The notes under the pieces are model-generated. The model was not told the origin of the DNA. It worked only from the letters and a program-made list of their open reading frames with translations, and ran no database searches. From positions 1 through 64,000 of the forward strand of contig JACYFD010000001.1 in the NCBI GenBank assembly GCA_014803435.1: a DNA stretch of 64,000 nucleotides. Direction: 5' to 3'. The stretch is from Cellulosimicrobium terreum. GTDB lineage: Bacteria > Actinomycetota > Actinomycetes > Actinomycetales > Cellulomonadaceae. Shown here piece by piece: positions 8,326 to 17,305 of this stretch (position 1 is the stretch's first letter; every line of letters starts with the position of its first letter). Position numbers and translations under genes: made by a program.

Positions 8326-8901
8326 ATGACGGCCGCGCCCTCCCGCCCGAGGGTGCGGCCGTCGTCGCGCCGGATCACGGTGGCCGGGGTCTCGGGCTCC
8401 GGGAAGACGACGCTCGCCGGGCGGCTCGGCGCCCGGCTGGGGATCGGGCACACCGACATCGACGGGCTGCACCACGGCCCGGGGTGGGTGCCGCGCCCGG
8501 AGTTCGCCGACGACGTCCGGGCGCTCGTCGCACAGGAGGCGTTCGTCACCGAGTGGCAGTTCCCCGCGGAGCGCCCGCTGATCCTCGAGCGCGCGGAGCT
8601 CATGGTGTGGCTGGACCTGCCTGCTCACGTCACGATGCGGCAGGTCGTGCTGCGGACCTGGCGGCGTTCCGTCCGGCGCGAGGTCCTGTGGAACGGGAAC
8701 GTCGAGCCGCCCATCTGGCGCTCGATCTTCCGCCGGCCCGAGGAGAACATCGCGCGGTGGGCATGGGTCACACGGCACAAGTACCGCGACCTGCCCGAGC
8801 AGATGGCACGCGAGGCGCCGGACGTCGCGCTCGTGCGGCTGCGCTCGCGGGCCGAGGTGGAGCGCTGGCTCAGACGGCTTCCGGGGCCACCAGACGGGTG
8901 A
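8326..8901 (+). CDS. P-loop NTPase / adenylate-kinase-like topology modulation protein family
   Basis: A 191-residue cytoplasmic P-loop kinase-like protein. The Walker A motif is GVSGSGKTTLA (residues 21-31), followed by HTDIDGLHHGPGW, which places a lid/substrate aspartate as in FlaR-like topology-modulation and shikimate-kinase-like proteins. A basic WRRSVRREVLWNGN segment and RHKY toward the C terminus fit the same group. The substrate is not known. Its 3' end overlaps the convergent NUDIX gene by 32 bases. Confidence 0.8.
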   Translation: MTAAPSRPRVRPSSRRITVAGVSGSGKTTLAGRLGARLGIGHTDIDGLHHGPGWVPRPEFADDVRALVAQEAFVTEWQFPAERPLILERAELMVWLDLPAHVTMRQVVLRTWRRSVRREVLWNGNVEPPIWRSIFRRPEENIARWAWVTRHKYRDLPEQMAREAPDVALVRLRSRAEVERWLRRLPGPPDG

Positions 8902-9298
8902 GCTCGTCGACGATGCGCACGTCGGCGTCGAGCCACGGCACGGAGAGCCACTCCCCCACGGCGAGCCAGGTCAGGGCGTCGTGCTCGACGAGCGGCTGCG
9001 GGTCCCCCTCGACGATGCGGGCGTACCACAGGCGCATGACGTGCCGGTCGGTGATGACCCAGGTGCCGTGCTCCGGCCCGACGATCTCGGCGCCCAGCTC
9101 GACGGCGACACCCAGCTCCTCGCGCAGCTCGCGATGGAGCGCCTCCTCAGGGGTCTCCCCCGGGTCGACCTTGCCGCCGGGGAACTCCCAGCGGCCGGCA
9201 AGCTCCAGCGGGCGGATCCTGCGCGCCGACAGCAGCCGCTGTGGCGACACCAGGTCGTCCACGATCGCGGCCGCGACGACGAGTCTGCGCAAGGTCAT
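8870..9298 (-). CDS. NUDIX hydrolase, MutT-like 8-oxo-dGTP diphosphatase type
   Basis: A small cytoplasmic nucleotide hydrolase of 142 residues. The NUDIX box runs from GGKVDPGE to RELREELGV (residues about 37-60), with all metal-binding glutamates present. FPGGK before the box and the ARRIRP segment are typical of MutT-like enzymes that sanitise oxidised dGTP. The start ATG at 9298 is chosen because the protein then begins MTLRRLVVAAAIV, directly with the first beta strand. A longer frame upstream has low-complexity sequence and no good ribosome-binding site. Confidence 0.88.
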   Translation of the reverse strand: MTLRRLVVAAAIVDDLVSPQRLLSARRIRPLELAGRWEFPGGKVDPGETPEEALHRELREELGVAVELGAEIVGPEHGTWVITDRHVMRLWYARIVEGDPQPLVEHDALTWLAVGEWLSVPWLDADVRIVDELTRLVAPEAV

Positions 9299-9359
9299 AC
9301 GCGGAGTCTCGCACGGCGGTGTGTCGTCACTGTGACACGCCGCCGACGGCGGGCGCGCG

Positions 9360-9620
9360 TCAGCGCAGGCCGGCCAGACGTGCCCACTCGACCGCCTCGG
9401 CACGGGTGGAGACCCCGAGCTTGCGGTACAGGCTCCGCACCTGGGACTTGACGGTGTTGCGGGTCACGAACAGCTTCGTGGCGACCTGCTCCAGGGTCAC
9501 GTCCTCGGACAGGTTGGACAGGACAACGCGCTCGCGACGGGTCAGGTGCAGCAGCGAGGTCGAGGTCTGGGTCGACATCGTGTACTCGACCTGCGGCCGG
9601 ACCAGCTCGATGGTGCTCAT
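9360..9620 (-). CDS. Small stand-alone LuxR-type helix-turn-helix regulator
   Basis: An 86-residue DNA-binding protein consisting almost only of a LuxR/GerE HTH: LTRRERVVLSNLSEDVTLEQ, then VATKLFVTRNTVKSQVRSLY, then RKLGVSTRAEAVEWAR. There is no receiver or sensor domain, so its activity must be set by expression level or by a partner protein. The start ATG has GGAGGA followed by an A-rich stretch immediately upstream. The upstream intergenic region (9621-9841) is AT-richer than its surroundings and is the likely promoter region; I see no clear operator in it. Confidence 0.85.
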   Translation of the reverse strand: MSTIELVRPQVEYTMSTQTSTSLLHLTRRERVVLSNLSEDVTLEQVATKLFVTRNTVKSQVRSLYRKLGVSTRAEAVEWARLAGLR

Positions 9621-9841
9621 CTTTTTTCCTCCGTGTGCTCTCCGGTCACGTCACGTCATCCCCTCGTGACGGATCCGGTGTGGTGCTACAGGAAGAGATG
9701 GGGGTGCATGCGGTTTATGACGCGAGTTTTCATCCTTCTTCTCAGCAAGGTGCCGCACGGCGCTTCGTCGATCGGTCTGGTAGGCCAATTGATTGACATA
9801 CGTGCAGGTCAGAGCGCTGGACGAGCGTCCTGGACACCAGA

Positions 9842-9877
9842 CCGGGCCGCGCCGACCTAGTGGTCGGCGCGGCCCGG
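9842..9877 (-). terminator. Strong hairpin terminator downstream of gcvH
   Basis: A perfect 16-base-pair stem with arms CCGGGCCGCGCCGACC and GGTCGGCGCGGCCCGG and a four-base loop. It lies 36 bases past the gcvH stop and should end the gcvPTH transcript. There is no long T-tract, as is common in actinobacteria. Confidence 0.75.
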
Positions 9878-9913
9878 ATCACGTCCCGTTCAGTGTGATC
9901 TACGTCACACTTG

Positions 9914-10291
9914 CTAGCCTGCGGTCGCCGCGGCGTACTCCTGCGCCGAGAGCAGCGGGCCCGTCGAGACGACGTCGACCTTGAAGAGCCAGCCGTCCGC
10001 GTAGGGGTCCGAGTTGACCAGCGCGGGGTCGTCGATCGCTGCCTGGTTCACCTCGACGACCGTCCCGGTCACCGGCGAGAAGAGCTCGGAGACGGACTTC
10101 GTGGACTCGACCTCACCGACCACGGCGCCCGCGGTGACCTCGGCACCCACCTCGGGGAGCTCGAGGTAGACGATGTCTCCCAGCGCCTCGGCCGCGGTCG
10201 CCGTGATGCCGACGACGGCCGGGTCGGACCCGTCGATCCACTCGTGCTCGGCGGTGTACTGCAGGTGCTGCGGGAGCGGGGCGTCAGACAT
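9914..10291 (-). CDS. gcvH: Glycine cleavage system H protein
   Basis: A 125-residue lipoyl carrier that shuttles the aminomethyl group between the P, T and L proteins of the glycine cleavage complex. YTAEHEWI at residue 13 and the lipoylation site [15 protein letters not shown] (Lys about residue 63) are diagnostic. The end GWLFKVDV is also typical. It is the last gene of the gcvP-gcvT-gcvH operon, 33 bases after gcvT, and is followed by a strong hairpin. Regulation is by the glycine riboswitch ahead of gcvP. Confidence 0.97.
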   Translation of the reverse strand: MSDAPLPQHLQYTAEHEWIDGSDPAVVGITATAAEALGDIVYLELPEVGAEVTAGAVVGEVESTKSVSELFSPVTGTVVEVNQAAIDDPALVNSDPYADGWLFKVDVVSTGPLLSAQEYAAATAG

Positions 10292-10324
10292 GGACTTCTC
10301 CTCCTGGACGGTCTGCGGGGAACT

Positions 10325-11518
10325 TCAGGACTGCTGAGGACGACGGTAGAACGGCATCGGGACGACCACCACGGGTTCGGCGCGACCGCGCACGTCCACG
10401 GCGAGCTCCGTGCCCTCGGCCGCCACCTCCGGTGCCACGTACGCCATCGCGATCGGGTACCCGAGGGTGGGTGACGGTGCTCCGGAGGTGACCGTGCCGA
10501 TCCGACGCGGCTCTCCCCCGGCCTGCGGCAGCAGCACGGCATAGCCCCCGCGCGCGGGCCTGCGCCCGACGCCCCGGAGCCCGACGAGGACACGCGCCGG
10601 CGGGGACACCTTCCGTGCAGCGAGCGCGGCACGCCCGACGAACGCGAGCGGGGCGCCGTCGTCGTCCACCTTGTCGAGCTTGACGACGCGCCCGAGCCCC
10701 GCCTCGAACGGCGTGGTCGTCGTGTCGAGCTCGTGACCGTACAGCGGCATCCCCGCCTCGAGACGCAGGGAGTCCCGCGCCGACAGCCCCGCGGGGACCA
10801 GCCCGTGCGGCTGGCCCGCGGCGAGCACCGTCCGCCACAGCGCCGGGGCGCGGCCGGCCGGCACGAACAGCTCGAACCCGTCCTCGCCCGTGTACCCGGT
10901 GCGTGCGACGAGCGCGACGACCGGTCCGTCCTCGATGCGCAGGACGACGTCCGCCGACGCGTAGTACTTCATGCCGCGCACCGTCTGCACACCGTCACCG
11001 CCGGCCGAGGTGTCGTCGTCCACCAGGCCCGCAACGATCTCCTCCGCGCGCGGGCCCTGCACCGCGACGAGCGCCGTCGCGCTCCCCTGGTCCGTCACGA
11101 CCGCGTCGAAACCCTCGGCGCGCGCGACGAGCTCGCGCGCGACCATGGGGGCGTTGCCCGCGTTCGCGACGACCAGGAAGCGCTCGTCACCGAGGCGGTA
11201 GACCACGAGGTCGTCGAGGACCGAGCCGTCCTCGGCACAGATCATCGTGTACCGCGCGCGGCCGGGCTGGACCGCGGACAGGTTCCCGACGAGCGCGTGG
11301 TCCAGCGCGGAGGCCGCCTGCGGCCCGGTGACCTCGATCTCCCCCATGTGCGAGAGGTCGAACAGGCCCGCCGCCTCGCGCACCGCGCGGTGCTCGGCCA
11401 GGTCGGAGGTGTACCGCAGCGGCATCTGCCACCCGCCGAAGCTCGTGAGGCTCGCGCCGAGGGCGACGTGCTCGTCGTGCAACGGGCTGTGCGTGTCGCC
11501 GGTGTCGGTGGTCGTCAT
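10325..11518 (-). CDS. gcvT: Glycine cleavage system T protein (aminomethyltransferase)
   Basis: A 397-residue tetrahydrofolate-dependent enzyme that releases ammonia and forms 5,10-methylene-THF from the aminomethyl group on GcvH. Family motifs in order are FGGWQMPLRY, LFDLSHMGEIEV, the GYTGEDGFELF segment (folate/aminomethyl site), DSLRLEAGMPLYGHEL, and GTVTSGAPSPTLGYPIAMAYV near the C terminus. The start ATG at 11518 has upstream purines (GAAGGACG). It is the middle gene of the operon. Confidence 0.96.
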   Translation of the reverse strand: MTTTDTGDTHSPLHDEHVALGASLTSFGGWQMPLRYTSDLAEHRAVREAAGLFDLSHMGEIEVTGPQAASALDHALVGNLSAVQPGRARYTMICAEDGSVLDDLVVYRLGDERFLVVANAGNAPMVARELVARAEGFDAVVTDQGSATALVAVQGPRAEEIVAGLVDDDTSAGGDGVQTVRGMKYYASADVVLRIEDGPVVALVARTGYTGEDGFELFVPAGRAPALWRTVLAAGQPHGLVPAGLSARDSLRLEAGMPLYGHELDTTTTPFEAGLGRVVKLDKVDDDGAPLAFVGRAALAARKVSPPARVLVGLRGVGRRPARGGYAVLLPQAGGEPRRIGTVTSGAPSPTLGYPIAMAYVAPEVAAEGTELAVDVRGRAEPVVVVPMPFYRRPQQS

Positions 11519-11547
11519 GGTTCGTCCTTCCAGAACGTGTCGGCTGC

Positions 11548-14496
11548 TCAGGAACCCTGGCTGACCAGGGGCTGGGACACGTAGGCGTCGAGGGGCGGGC
11601 AGGAGCAGACGAGGTTCCGGTCGCCGCGGGCGCCGTCGATCCGGCGCACGGGCGGCCAGTACTTGCCGGCACGCAGGCTCGCGACCGGGTACGCGGCGAG
11701 CTCGCGCGAGTAGGGCTTGTCCCAGGCGTCTGCCGTGAGTGCCGCGGTGGTGTGCGGCGCCCCGCGCAGCGGGGACTCCTCGACAGCCCACCGGCCCGAC
11801 GTCACGGCGTCGATCTCGCCACGGATCGCGACCAGCGCGTCGACGAACCGGTCGAGCTCCGCAAGGTCCTCGCTCTCCGTCGGCTCCACCATCAGGGTGC
11901 CGGCGACGGGGAAGGACAGCGTCGGCGCGTGGAAGCCGTAGTCCATCAGGCGCTTCGCGACGTCCTCCGCAGTCACCCCGGTCGCGGCCGTGATGGGGCG
12001 CAGGTCGAGGATGCACTCGTGCGCGACCAGCCCGTTCGGCCCGGTGTACAGGACCGGGAAGTGGTCGGTGAGCCGGCTCGCGACGTAGTTCGCGGTGAGC
12101 ACGGCGGTCTTCGTCGCCTCCGTCAGCCCGTCCGGGCCCATGAGGGCCACGTACGCGTAGGAGATCGGGAGGATGCCCGCCGAGCCGTACCGCGTCGCGG
12201 ACACCGGCGTGCGGCTCGCGTCGGAAGCGGCGAGCGGGTCGCCCGGGAGGAACGGGACCAGGTGCTCGGCGACGGCGACGGGCCCGACGCCGGGACCTCC
12301 CCCGCCGTGCGGGATGCAGAACGTCTTGTGCAGGTTGAGGTGCGAGACGTCACCGCCGAACTCCCCCGGCCGCGCGAGCCCGACGAGCGCGTTGAGGTTC
12401 GCGCCGTCGATGTACACCTGACCGCCAGCAGCATGTACAGCGTCGCAGACCTCGCGCACGTGCTCCTCGTACACCCCGTGGGTCGAGGGGTACGTGATCA
12501 TGATCGCCGCGACCCGCGGGCCGTGGTCGGCGAGCTTCGCGCGCAGGTCGTCGAGCATGATCTCACCGTCCGGCGCCGTCGCGACGACCTCGACCTTCAG
12601 GCCGGCCAACGCCGCCGACGCCGCGTTCGTGCCGTGCGCCGACGCGGGGATGAGGCACACGTCGCGCTCCGCGTCGCCGCGCGACACGTGGTACTCGCGG
12701 ATCGCGAGGAGCCCGGCGAACTCCCCCTGCGACCCGGCGTTCGGCTGGACCGACACACCCGCGTAGCCGGTGATCTCGGCCAGCGCCGACTCCAGGCCGC
12801 CGATGAGCTCCTCGTAGCCTCGTGCCTGGTCAGCGGGTACGAACGGGTGCAGGTTCGCGAACTCGGGCCACGAGATCGCCTCCATCTCGGCCGTCGCGTT
12901 GAGCTTCATCGTGCACGACCCCAGCGGGATCATCGTGCGGTCCAGCGCCAGGTCCTTGTCCGAGAGGCGGCGCAGGTAGCGCAGCATCGAGGTCTCGGAA
13001 CGGTGCAGGTGGAAGATCGGGTGCTGGAGGTACTCGGTCGTCCGCTCAGCCCACTGTGGCAGGGCTCGGGGCCGGTGGGCTGCCCCCTCGGTGAGGCTCC
13101 CGAGACCGAACGCGCCCAGCACGGTGGTGAGGGTCGCCGGGGTGGTGGTCTCGTCGCACGCGACCTGTACGTGGTCCGAGTCCGGGTTGTACAGGTTGAC
13201 TCCGGCGTCCGCCGCAGCCTGGACGACCGCCTCGGCGCGGCCGGGTACGACGGCGCGGACGGTGTCGAAGAAGGTGTCGTGCTCGACGGTGACGCCGCCG
13301 GCGCGGAGGGCGTCGGCAAGGGTGACCGCGTGGGCGTGGGTGCGCTCGGCGATCGCGCGCAGGCCGTCGGGGCCGTGGTAGACCGCGTACATCGAGGCGA
13401 CGATCGCGAGCAGGGCCTGCGCCGTGCAGATGTTGCTCGTGGCCTTCTCGCGGCGGATGTGCTGCTCGCGCGTCTGCAGGGCGAGGCGGTAGGCGGTGTC
13501 GCCGTCGGCGTCGATCGAGACGCCGACGAGGCGGCCGGGCAGCGAGCGCTCCAGTCCCTTGCGGACCGCCATGAACGCGGCGTGCGGGCCGCCGTAGAAG
13601 AGCGGGACCCCGAACCGCTGCGCCGAGCCGACCGACACGTCGGCCCCCAGCTCCCCGGGCGAGACGAGCATGGTCAGTGCGAGCAGGTCGGCCGCGACCG
13701 TGACCAGCGCACCGGCGGCCTTCACCTCGCGCACGACCGGCGCCCAGTCGACGACGCGTCCCGACGCCCCGCTCTGCTGCACGACCACGCCCACGAGCGC
13801 CGCGTCGTCGGGCAGGTCCGCGGGGAACGAGCCGTCCGCACGCGCCGCGTCCAGGCCGACGGCGAGACCGCCGGACAGGTCGGCCACGACGACGGGCAGG
13901 CCGATCGCGCGCGCACGCCCGAGGGTCACGGCGAGAGTCTGGGGGAACAGGTCGGCGTCGACCACGACATAGCCGACCTTCGCGCGCGACGCGCGCCACA
14001 TGAGGGCGACGGCCTCCGCGACCGCGGTCGCCTCGTCGAGGAGCGACGCGTTGGCGACGTCGAGGCCGGTGAGGTCCTCGACGACCTGCTGGAAGTTGAG
14101 CAGCGCCTCGAGCCGGCCCTGGGAGATCTCCGGCTGGTACGGCGTGTACGCGGTGTACCAGGCCGGCGACTCCAGCACGTTGCGGCGGATCACCGGGGGA
14201 GTGGTCGTGCCGTAGTAGCCGAGCCCGATCATCTGCGTCTTGACGACGTTCTTCCCGGCGAGCCCGCGCAGGTGGTCCAGCACCTCGGTCTCGGTGCGCG
14301 CGGCCGGCAGGTCGAGGGGGCGGTCCGAGCGGATCGACGCCGGGACGGCCGCGTCGACGAGCGCGTCGAGCGACGCGTACCCGAGCTGGTCGAGCATCGC
14401 GGCGACCTCGCGCCCGCGCGGGCCGACGTGGCGCGGCGCGAACGCGCCGGTCGCGGCGTTGTGGTGGGCGGCAGGGTCGAACGGCTGCTGGGTCAC
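11548..14496 (-). CDS. gcvP: Glycine dehydrogenase (decarboxylating), P protein
   Basis: A 982-residue PLP enzyme that decarboxylates glycine and passes the aminomethyl group to GcvH. N- and C-terminal halves are fused, as in the single-chain form. It begins with [25 protein letters not shown] and [14 protein letters not shown] are in the first half, and [16 protein letters not shown] carries the PLP lysine in the second half. The ATG at 14496 is preceded by GGAGG. The first gene of gcvPTH, it is separated by about 65 bases from the end of a tandem glycine riboswitch. Confidence 0.98.
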   Translation of the reverse strand: MTQQPFDPAAHHNAATGAFAPRHVGPRGREVAAMLDQLGYASLDALVDAAVPASIRSDRPLDLPAARTETEVLDHLRGLAGKNVVKTQMIGLGYYGTTTPPVIRRNVLESPAWYTAYTPYQPEISQGRLEALLNFQQVVEDLTGLDVANASLLDEATAVAEAVALMWRASRAKVGYVVVDADLFPQTLAVTLGRARAIGLPVVVADLSGGLAVGLDAARADGSFPADLPDDAALVGVVVQQSGASGRVVDWAPVVREVKAAGALVTVAADLLALTMLVSPGELGADVSVGSAQRFGVPLFYGGPHAAFMAVRKGLERSLPGRLVGVSIDADGDTAYRLALQTREQHIRREKATSNICTAQALLAIVASMYAVYHGPDGLRAIAERTHAHAVTLADALRAGGVTVEHDTFFDTVRAVVPGRAEAVVQAAADAGVNLYNPDSDHVQVACDETTTPATLTTVLGAFGLGSLTEGAAHRPRALPQWAERTTEYLQHPIFHLHRSETSMLRYLRRLSDKDLALDRTMIPLGSCTMKLNATAEMEAISWPEFANLHPFVPADQARGYEELIGGLESALAEITGYAGVSVQPNAGSQGEFAGLLAIREYHVSRGDAERDVCLIPASAHGTNAASAALAGLKVEVVATAPDGEIMLDDLRAKLADHGPRVAAIMITYPSTHGVYEEHVREVCDAVHAAGGQVYIDGANLNALVGLARPGEFGGDVSHLNLHKTFCIPHGGGGPGVGPVAVAEHLVPFLPGDPLAASDASRTPVSATRYGSAGILPISYAYVALMGPDGLTEATKTAVLTANYVASRLTDHFPVLYTGPNGLVAHECILDLRPITAATGVTAEDVAKRLMDYGFHAPTLSFPVAGTLMVEPTESEDLAELDRFVDALVAIRGEIDAVTSGRWAVEESPLRGAPHTTAALTADAWDKPYSRELAAYPVASLRAGKYWPPVRRIDGARGDRNLVCSCPPLDAYVSQPLVSQGS

Positions 14497-14559
14497 GAGG
14501 GACCTCCGGTTGCGGGGGACGACGGCGAGTCCCTCCCCGCTCTGTCATCGGACGCACGC

Positions 14560-14775
14560 GTCGACCTGAGAGTTTTGCCGGTCCGCCATGCCCTCACGAG
14601 GGCCGGGGCGCGCCGGCTTGCACCGTCGGTGGGGGAGCGGCGCGCCCGTGGGCGACGCCGTTCCCCGCTTTCCAGAGTTGCCTCGCCTCGACGGTACGTG
14701 GGCCTGAGAGATTCCCGGGGAGGACTTGCTCCTTCGGCGCCGGGCGGTCACGAGGACCAGCCGGACTCTCCCGTC
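14560..14775 (-). promoter_or_regulatory. Tandem glycine riboswitch controlling gcvPTH
   Basis: Read on the minus strand, the leader contains two glycine-aptamer cores. The first has GGGAGAGTC, then CGCCGAAGGAGCAAGTC, then AATCTCTCAGGC. The second has CAACTCTGGAAAGCG, then ACGGTGCAAGCC, then CAAAACTCTCAGGTC. These paired signatures define the cooperative tandem riboswitch that normally turns on gcv genes when glycine is in excess. Boundaries are approximate; the 14776-14874 stretch upstream would hold the promoter. Confidence 0.95.
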
Positions 14776-14874
14776 GTGGTTCGGGCGGCGCGGTGGCCCC
14801 GGCGCCGAGGACGGCGCACGGGACCACCGGTGAAGCGTGAAGTTGTGCTGTCATCCTACCGGGACGCGTCCGGC

Positions 14875-15717
14875 TCAGCGGAAGGCCGCGGCGTTGTCCG
14901 TCGCCCAGGTGGCGAACGTGCGCCCGGGACGGCCCGTCACGTCCGGCACGTCGGCGCTGACACGCTGCTCGTGCGCGAGCGGCTCCCCGAGGATGGCGAG
15001 CGTCCCCTCGACGACAGGCGCGGGCATCACCTGCAGCATCTCGTCGCGCGCCTGGCCGGGGGAGAGCTCGACGAGGCGGAGCGGACGACCGAGCGCGGAC
15101 CCGAGCAGCTCGACCCGGCGCCGCGGGGTCGTCGCCTCAGGGCCCGTGAGGTCGTACGTCCGCCCGGCGTGGGAGTCGTCGACGAGCGCGGCCGCGGCCA
15201 CGTCGGCGATGTCCCGCGGGTCGACGAGCGGCAGCGCGACGTCGGCGAACGGCACCCGAACCGTCTGCTCCACCCGCACGCCCGGCGCCCAGGCGAAGGT
15301 GTTGGTCATGAACCCCGACGGTCGCAGGACGGTCCAGTCCAGTCCCGAGCCACGGACCGTCTCCTCGAGAGCGGCCAGCGGGGCGTACGACGGCGAGGCG
15401 GCGCGGGTGCCCGCGGCCTGGGAGGACACGAGGACGACGCGGCGCACGCCGGCGGCCTTCGCCGTTCCCAGCAGGGCGGGCCCGTCGACGTGGCCCCCCG
15501 CCCCGGACACGAGCAGGAACAGAGCCTCCGCGCCGTCGAGCACGGGTTCGAGCGTCTCCGTGGCCGCCAGGTCGGCGACCACCGGGACGACACCCGGGGC
15601 GTCGAGCGCGGGGGACGACACGCCGCGCGAGACGGCGGTGACCGGGTACCCGGCCGTGACGAGGTTCTGGACGAGCGGTCGGCCGATGTTCCCGGTCGCT
15701 CCGGTGACGATGATCAT
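14875..15717 (-). CDS. NmrA-like NAD(P)-binding protein (atypical SDR)
   Basis: A 280-residue Rossmann protein starting MIIVTGATGNIGRPLV, the NAD(P)-binding motif. It lacks a Tyr-x-x-x-Lys pair and matches NmrA/HSCARG-type quinone reductases or redox sensors in layout: a VFLLVS-type strand after the fourth helix, LRPSGFMTNTF, then DPRDIADVAAAAL. It is divergent from an HxlR regulator gene, with 132 bases between starts, a common pairing in which the regulator controls the reductase. Function is inferred from family only. Confidence 0.85.
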   Translation of the reverse strand: MIIVTGATGNIGRPLVQNLVTAGYPVTAVSRGVSSPALDAPGVVPVVADLAATETLEPVLDGAEALFLLVSGAGGHVDGPALLGTAKAAGVRRVVLVSSQAAGTRAASPSYAPLAALEETVRGSGLDWTVLRPSGFMTNTFAWAPGVRVEQTVRVPFADVALPLVDPRDIADVAAAALVDDSHAGRTYDLTGPEATTPRRRVELLGSALGRPLRLVELSPGQARDEMLQVMPAPVVEGTLAILGEPLAHEQRVSADVPDVTGRPGRTFATWATDNAAAFR

Positions 15718-15849
15718 GAGTGCTCCTCCGTGTCCGACGCCCGCACGGTGCGGGCTGCGCCACTGCTTCCAGCGGTGCGTCGTCGACGGTAGGAGGCGGC
15801 GTCCAGTACGTTCCCTCAGGTAAGCGACTCGCGACCCTGGGGGACCGGC

Positions 15850-16245
15850 ATGACGATGGCGGACGCGGTGACTGACGAGGTGAGTGCAGGCGACCCTGTG
15901 CTGGCCTGCCCGATCTCACCGGTGGTGGACCTGGTCTTCAGCCGCTGGACGACGCCGGTCCTGTGGGCCCTCGACAGCGAGGGACCGCTGCGGTTCGTCG
16001 AGCTCGAGCGACGTCTCGGCACGATCTCGCCGAAGGTGCTCACGCAGCGCCTGCGCCAGCTGGAGCGTGACGGTCTCGTCGTCCGGCGCTCCCACGCGGA
16101 GGTCCCGCCGCGCGTCGAGTACGAGATCAGCGAGCTCGGGCGCAGCCTCTCGTCGGTCTTCGCCGCGCTCGGCGAGTGGTCCGACGCGCACCTGCCCGAG
16201 GTCGAGCAGGCGCGCGCCGGGTACTCGGGCCCGCTGCCGCGGTAG
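15850..16245 (+). CDS. HxlR-family winged-helix regulator
   Basis: A 131-residue transcription factor with one HxlR winged helix. CPISPVVDLVFSRWTTPVLW begins the domain with the conserved cysteine that often senses electrophiles or redox change. LRFVELERRLGTISPKVLTQ is the recognition-helix region, and the wing ends in PRVEYEISELGRSL. It is divergent from the NmrA-like reductase gene, whose promoter lies in the shared 132-base gap, so that gene is the likely target. Confidence 0.9.
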   Translation: MTMADAVTDEVSAGDPVLACPISPVVDLVFSRWTTPVLWALDSEGPLRFVELERRLGTISPKVLTQRLRQLERDGLVVRRSHAEVPPRVEYEISELGRSLSSVFAALGEWSDAHLPEVEQARAGYSGPLPR

Positions 16246-16269
16246 TGCACCCTCCGCCGCGGCGGAGCG

Positions 16270-17139
16270 TCAGGCAGGCTCGGAGACGAGCTCGCGCTCC
16301 GGCGTCGGCTCCGTCGGGGCCGCAGCGGTCGTCGCACCGCGCTGCGCCTTCGGCCGGCCGTGCGTGAGGTAGAGGGGGAGCCCGGTGAGCAGGAGGCCGC
16401 CGACGAGGTTGCCGAGGACCGTCGGGATCTCGTTCCAGACCAGGTAGTCCATGATCGTGAACTGACCGCCGAGGAGCAGGCCGGACGGGAAGAGGAACAT
16501 GTTGACGATCGAGTGCTCGAAAGCCATGAAGAAGAAGAGCATGACCGGCATCCACATGGCGATCGCCTTGCCCGTGACGTCCTTCGCGATCATCGCGCCG
16601 ATGACGCCCATGGAGACCATCCAGTTGCACAGCATCCCGCGCACGAACAGCGTGAGCATGCCCGACGCACCGTGCTCCGCGTACCCGACGGTGCGGCCCT
16701 CGCCGATGTGCCCGATGGCCTGACCGACCTCGTTCGGCGGTGTGTCGAACCCGTATGTCACGACGATCGCCATCATCACGGCGACGGCGAACGCGCCGAT
16801 GAAGTTGCCCGTGAACACGAGGCCCCAGTTGCGCAGCACCGCGGGGAGCGTGATCCCGGGCCGCTTGTCGAGCCAGGCGAGCGGGCCGAGGACGAACATC
16901 CCCGTGAGCAGGTCGTATCCCAGCAGGTACAGCATGATGAAGCCGACCGGGAAGAGGATGGCGCCGAGCACCGCGTGGCCGGTCGTCACCGTGACGGTCA
17001 CGGCGAAGGCCGCGGCGATCGCGAGGATCGCGCCGCCCATCGTCGAGCGGACGAGGGTGTCGCGGGTGGAGAGCAGGACCTTGTTGGCGCCGGCATCGAT
17101 GATCGTCGGGACGAGCTCGGCGGGCTTGACGTAGGACAT
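16270..17139 (-). CDS. Formate/nitrite transporter family channel
   Basis: A 289-residue membrane channel of the FocA/NirC family for small monovalent anions. At least six hydrophobic helices are present. Diagnostic elements are the NWGLVFTGNFIGAFAV signature and FEHSIVNMFLFPSG, which holds the central pore histidine. The C-terminal tail is Pro/Glu-rich. The gene stands alone. No formate or nitrite enzymes are adjacent, so formate, nitrite or hydrosulfide are all possible substrates. Confidence 0.9.
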   Translation of the reverse strand: MSYVKPAELVPTIIDAGANKVLLSTRDTLVRSTMGGAILAIAAAFAVTVTVTTGHAVLGAILFPVGFIMLYLLGYDLLTGMFVLGPLAWLDKRPGITLPAVLRNWGLVFTGNFIGAFAVAVMMAIVVTYGFDTPPNEVGQAIGHIGEGRTVGYAEHGASGMLTLFVRGMLCNWMVSMGVIGAMIAKDVTGKAIAMWMPVMLFFFMAFEHSIVNMFLFPSGLLLGGQFTIMDYLVWNEIPTVLGNLVGGLLLTGLPLYLTHGRPKAQRGATTAAAPTEPTPERELVSEPA

Positions 17140-17305
17140 GGGGCACGGCTCCGGGGGAGAGGTCGGCGTTGGCCTGCCGCTCGGTGCGGCGCACCCGACG
17201 CTATGGGCGGACCGTTTCCCCGGCGTGTCCCCGCCCGCCCGAGTTCGTTACGGTCTGCGCTCACCGCGACCCGGACGACTGTGAGATCGACCCGCCGCGG
17301 AGCGG

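Noticed and set aside
11752-15792. A 1346-codon open frame on the plus strand
   Set aside because: It runs antisense to gcvP, through the glycine riboswitch and the NmrA-like gene, all of which have strong independent evidence.
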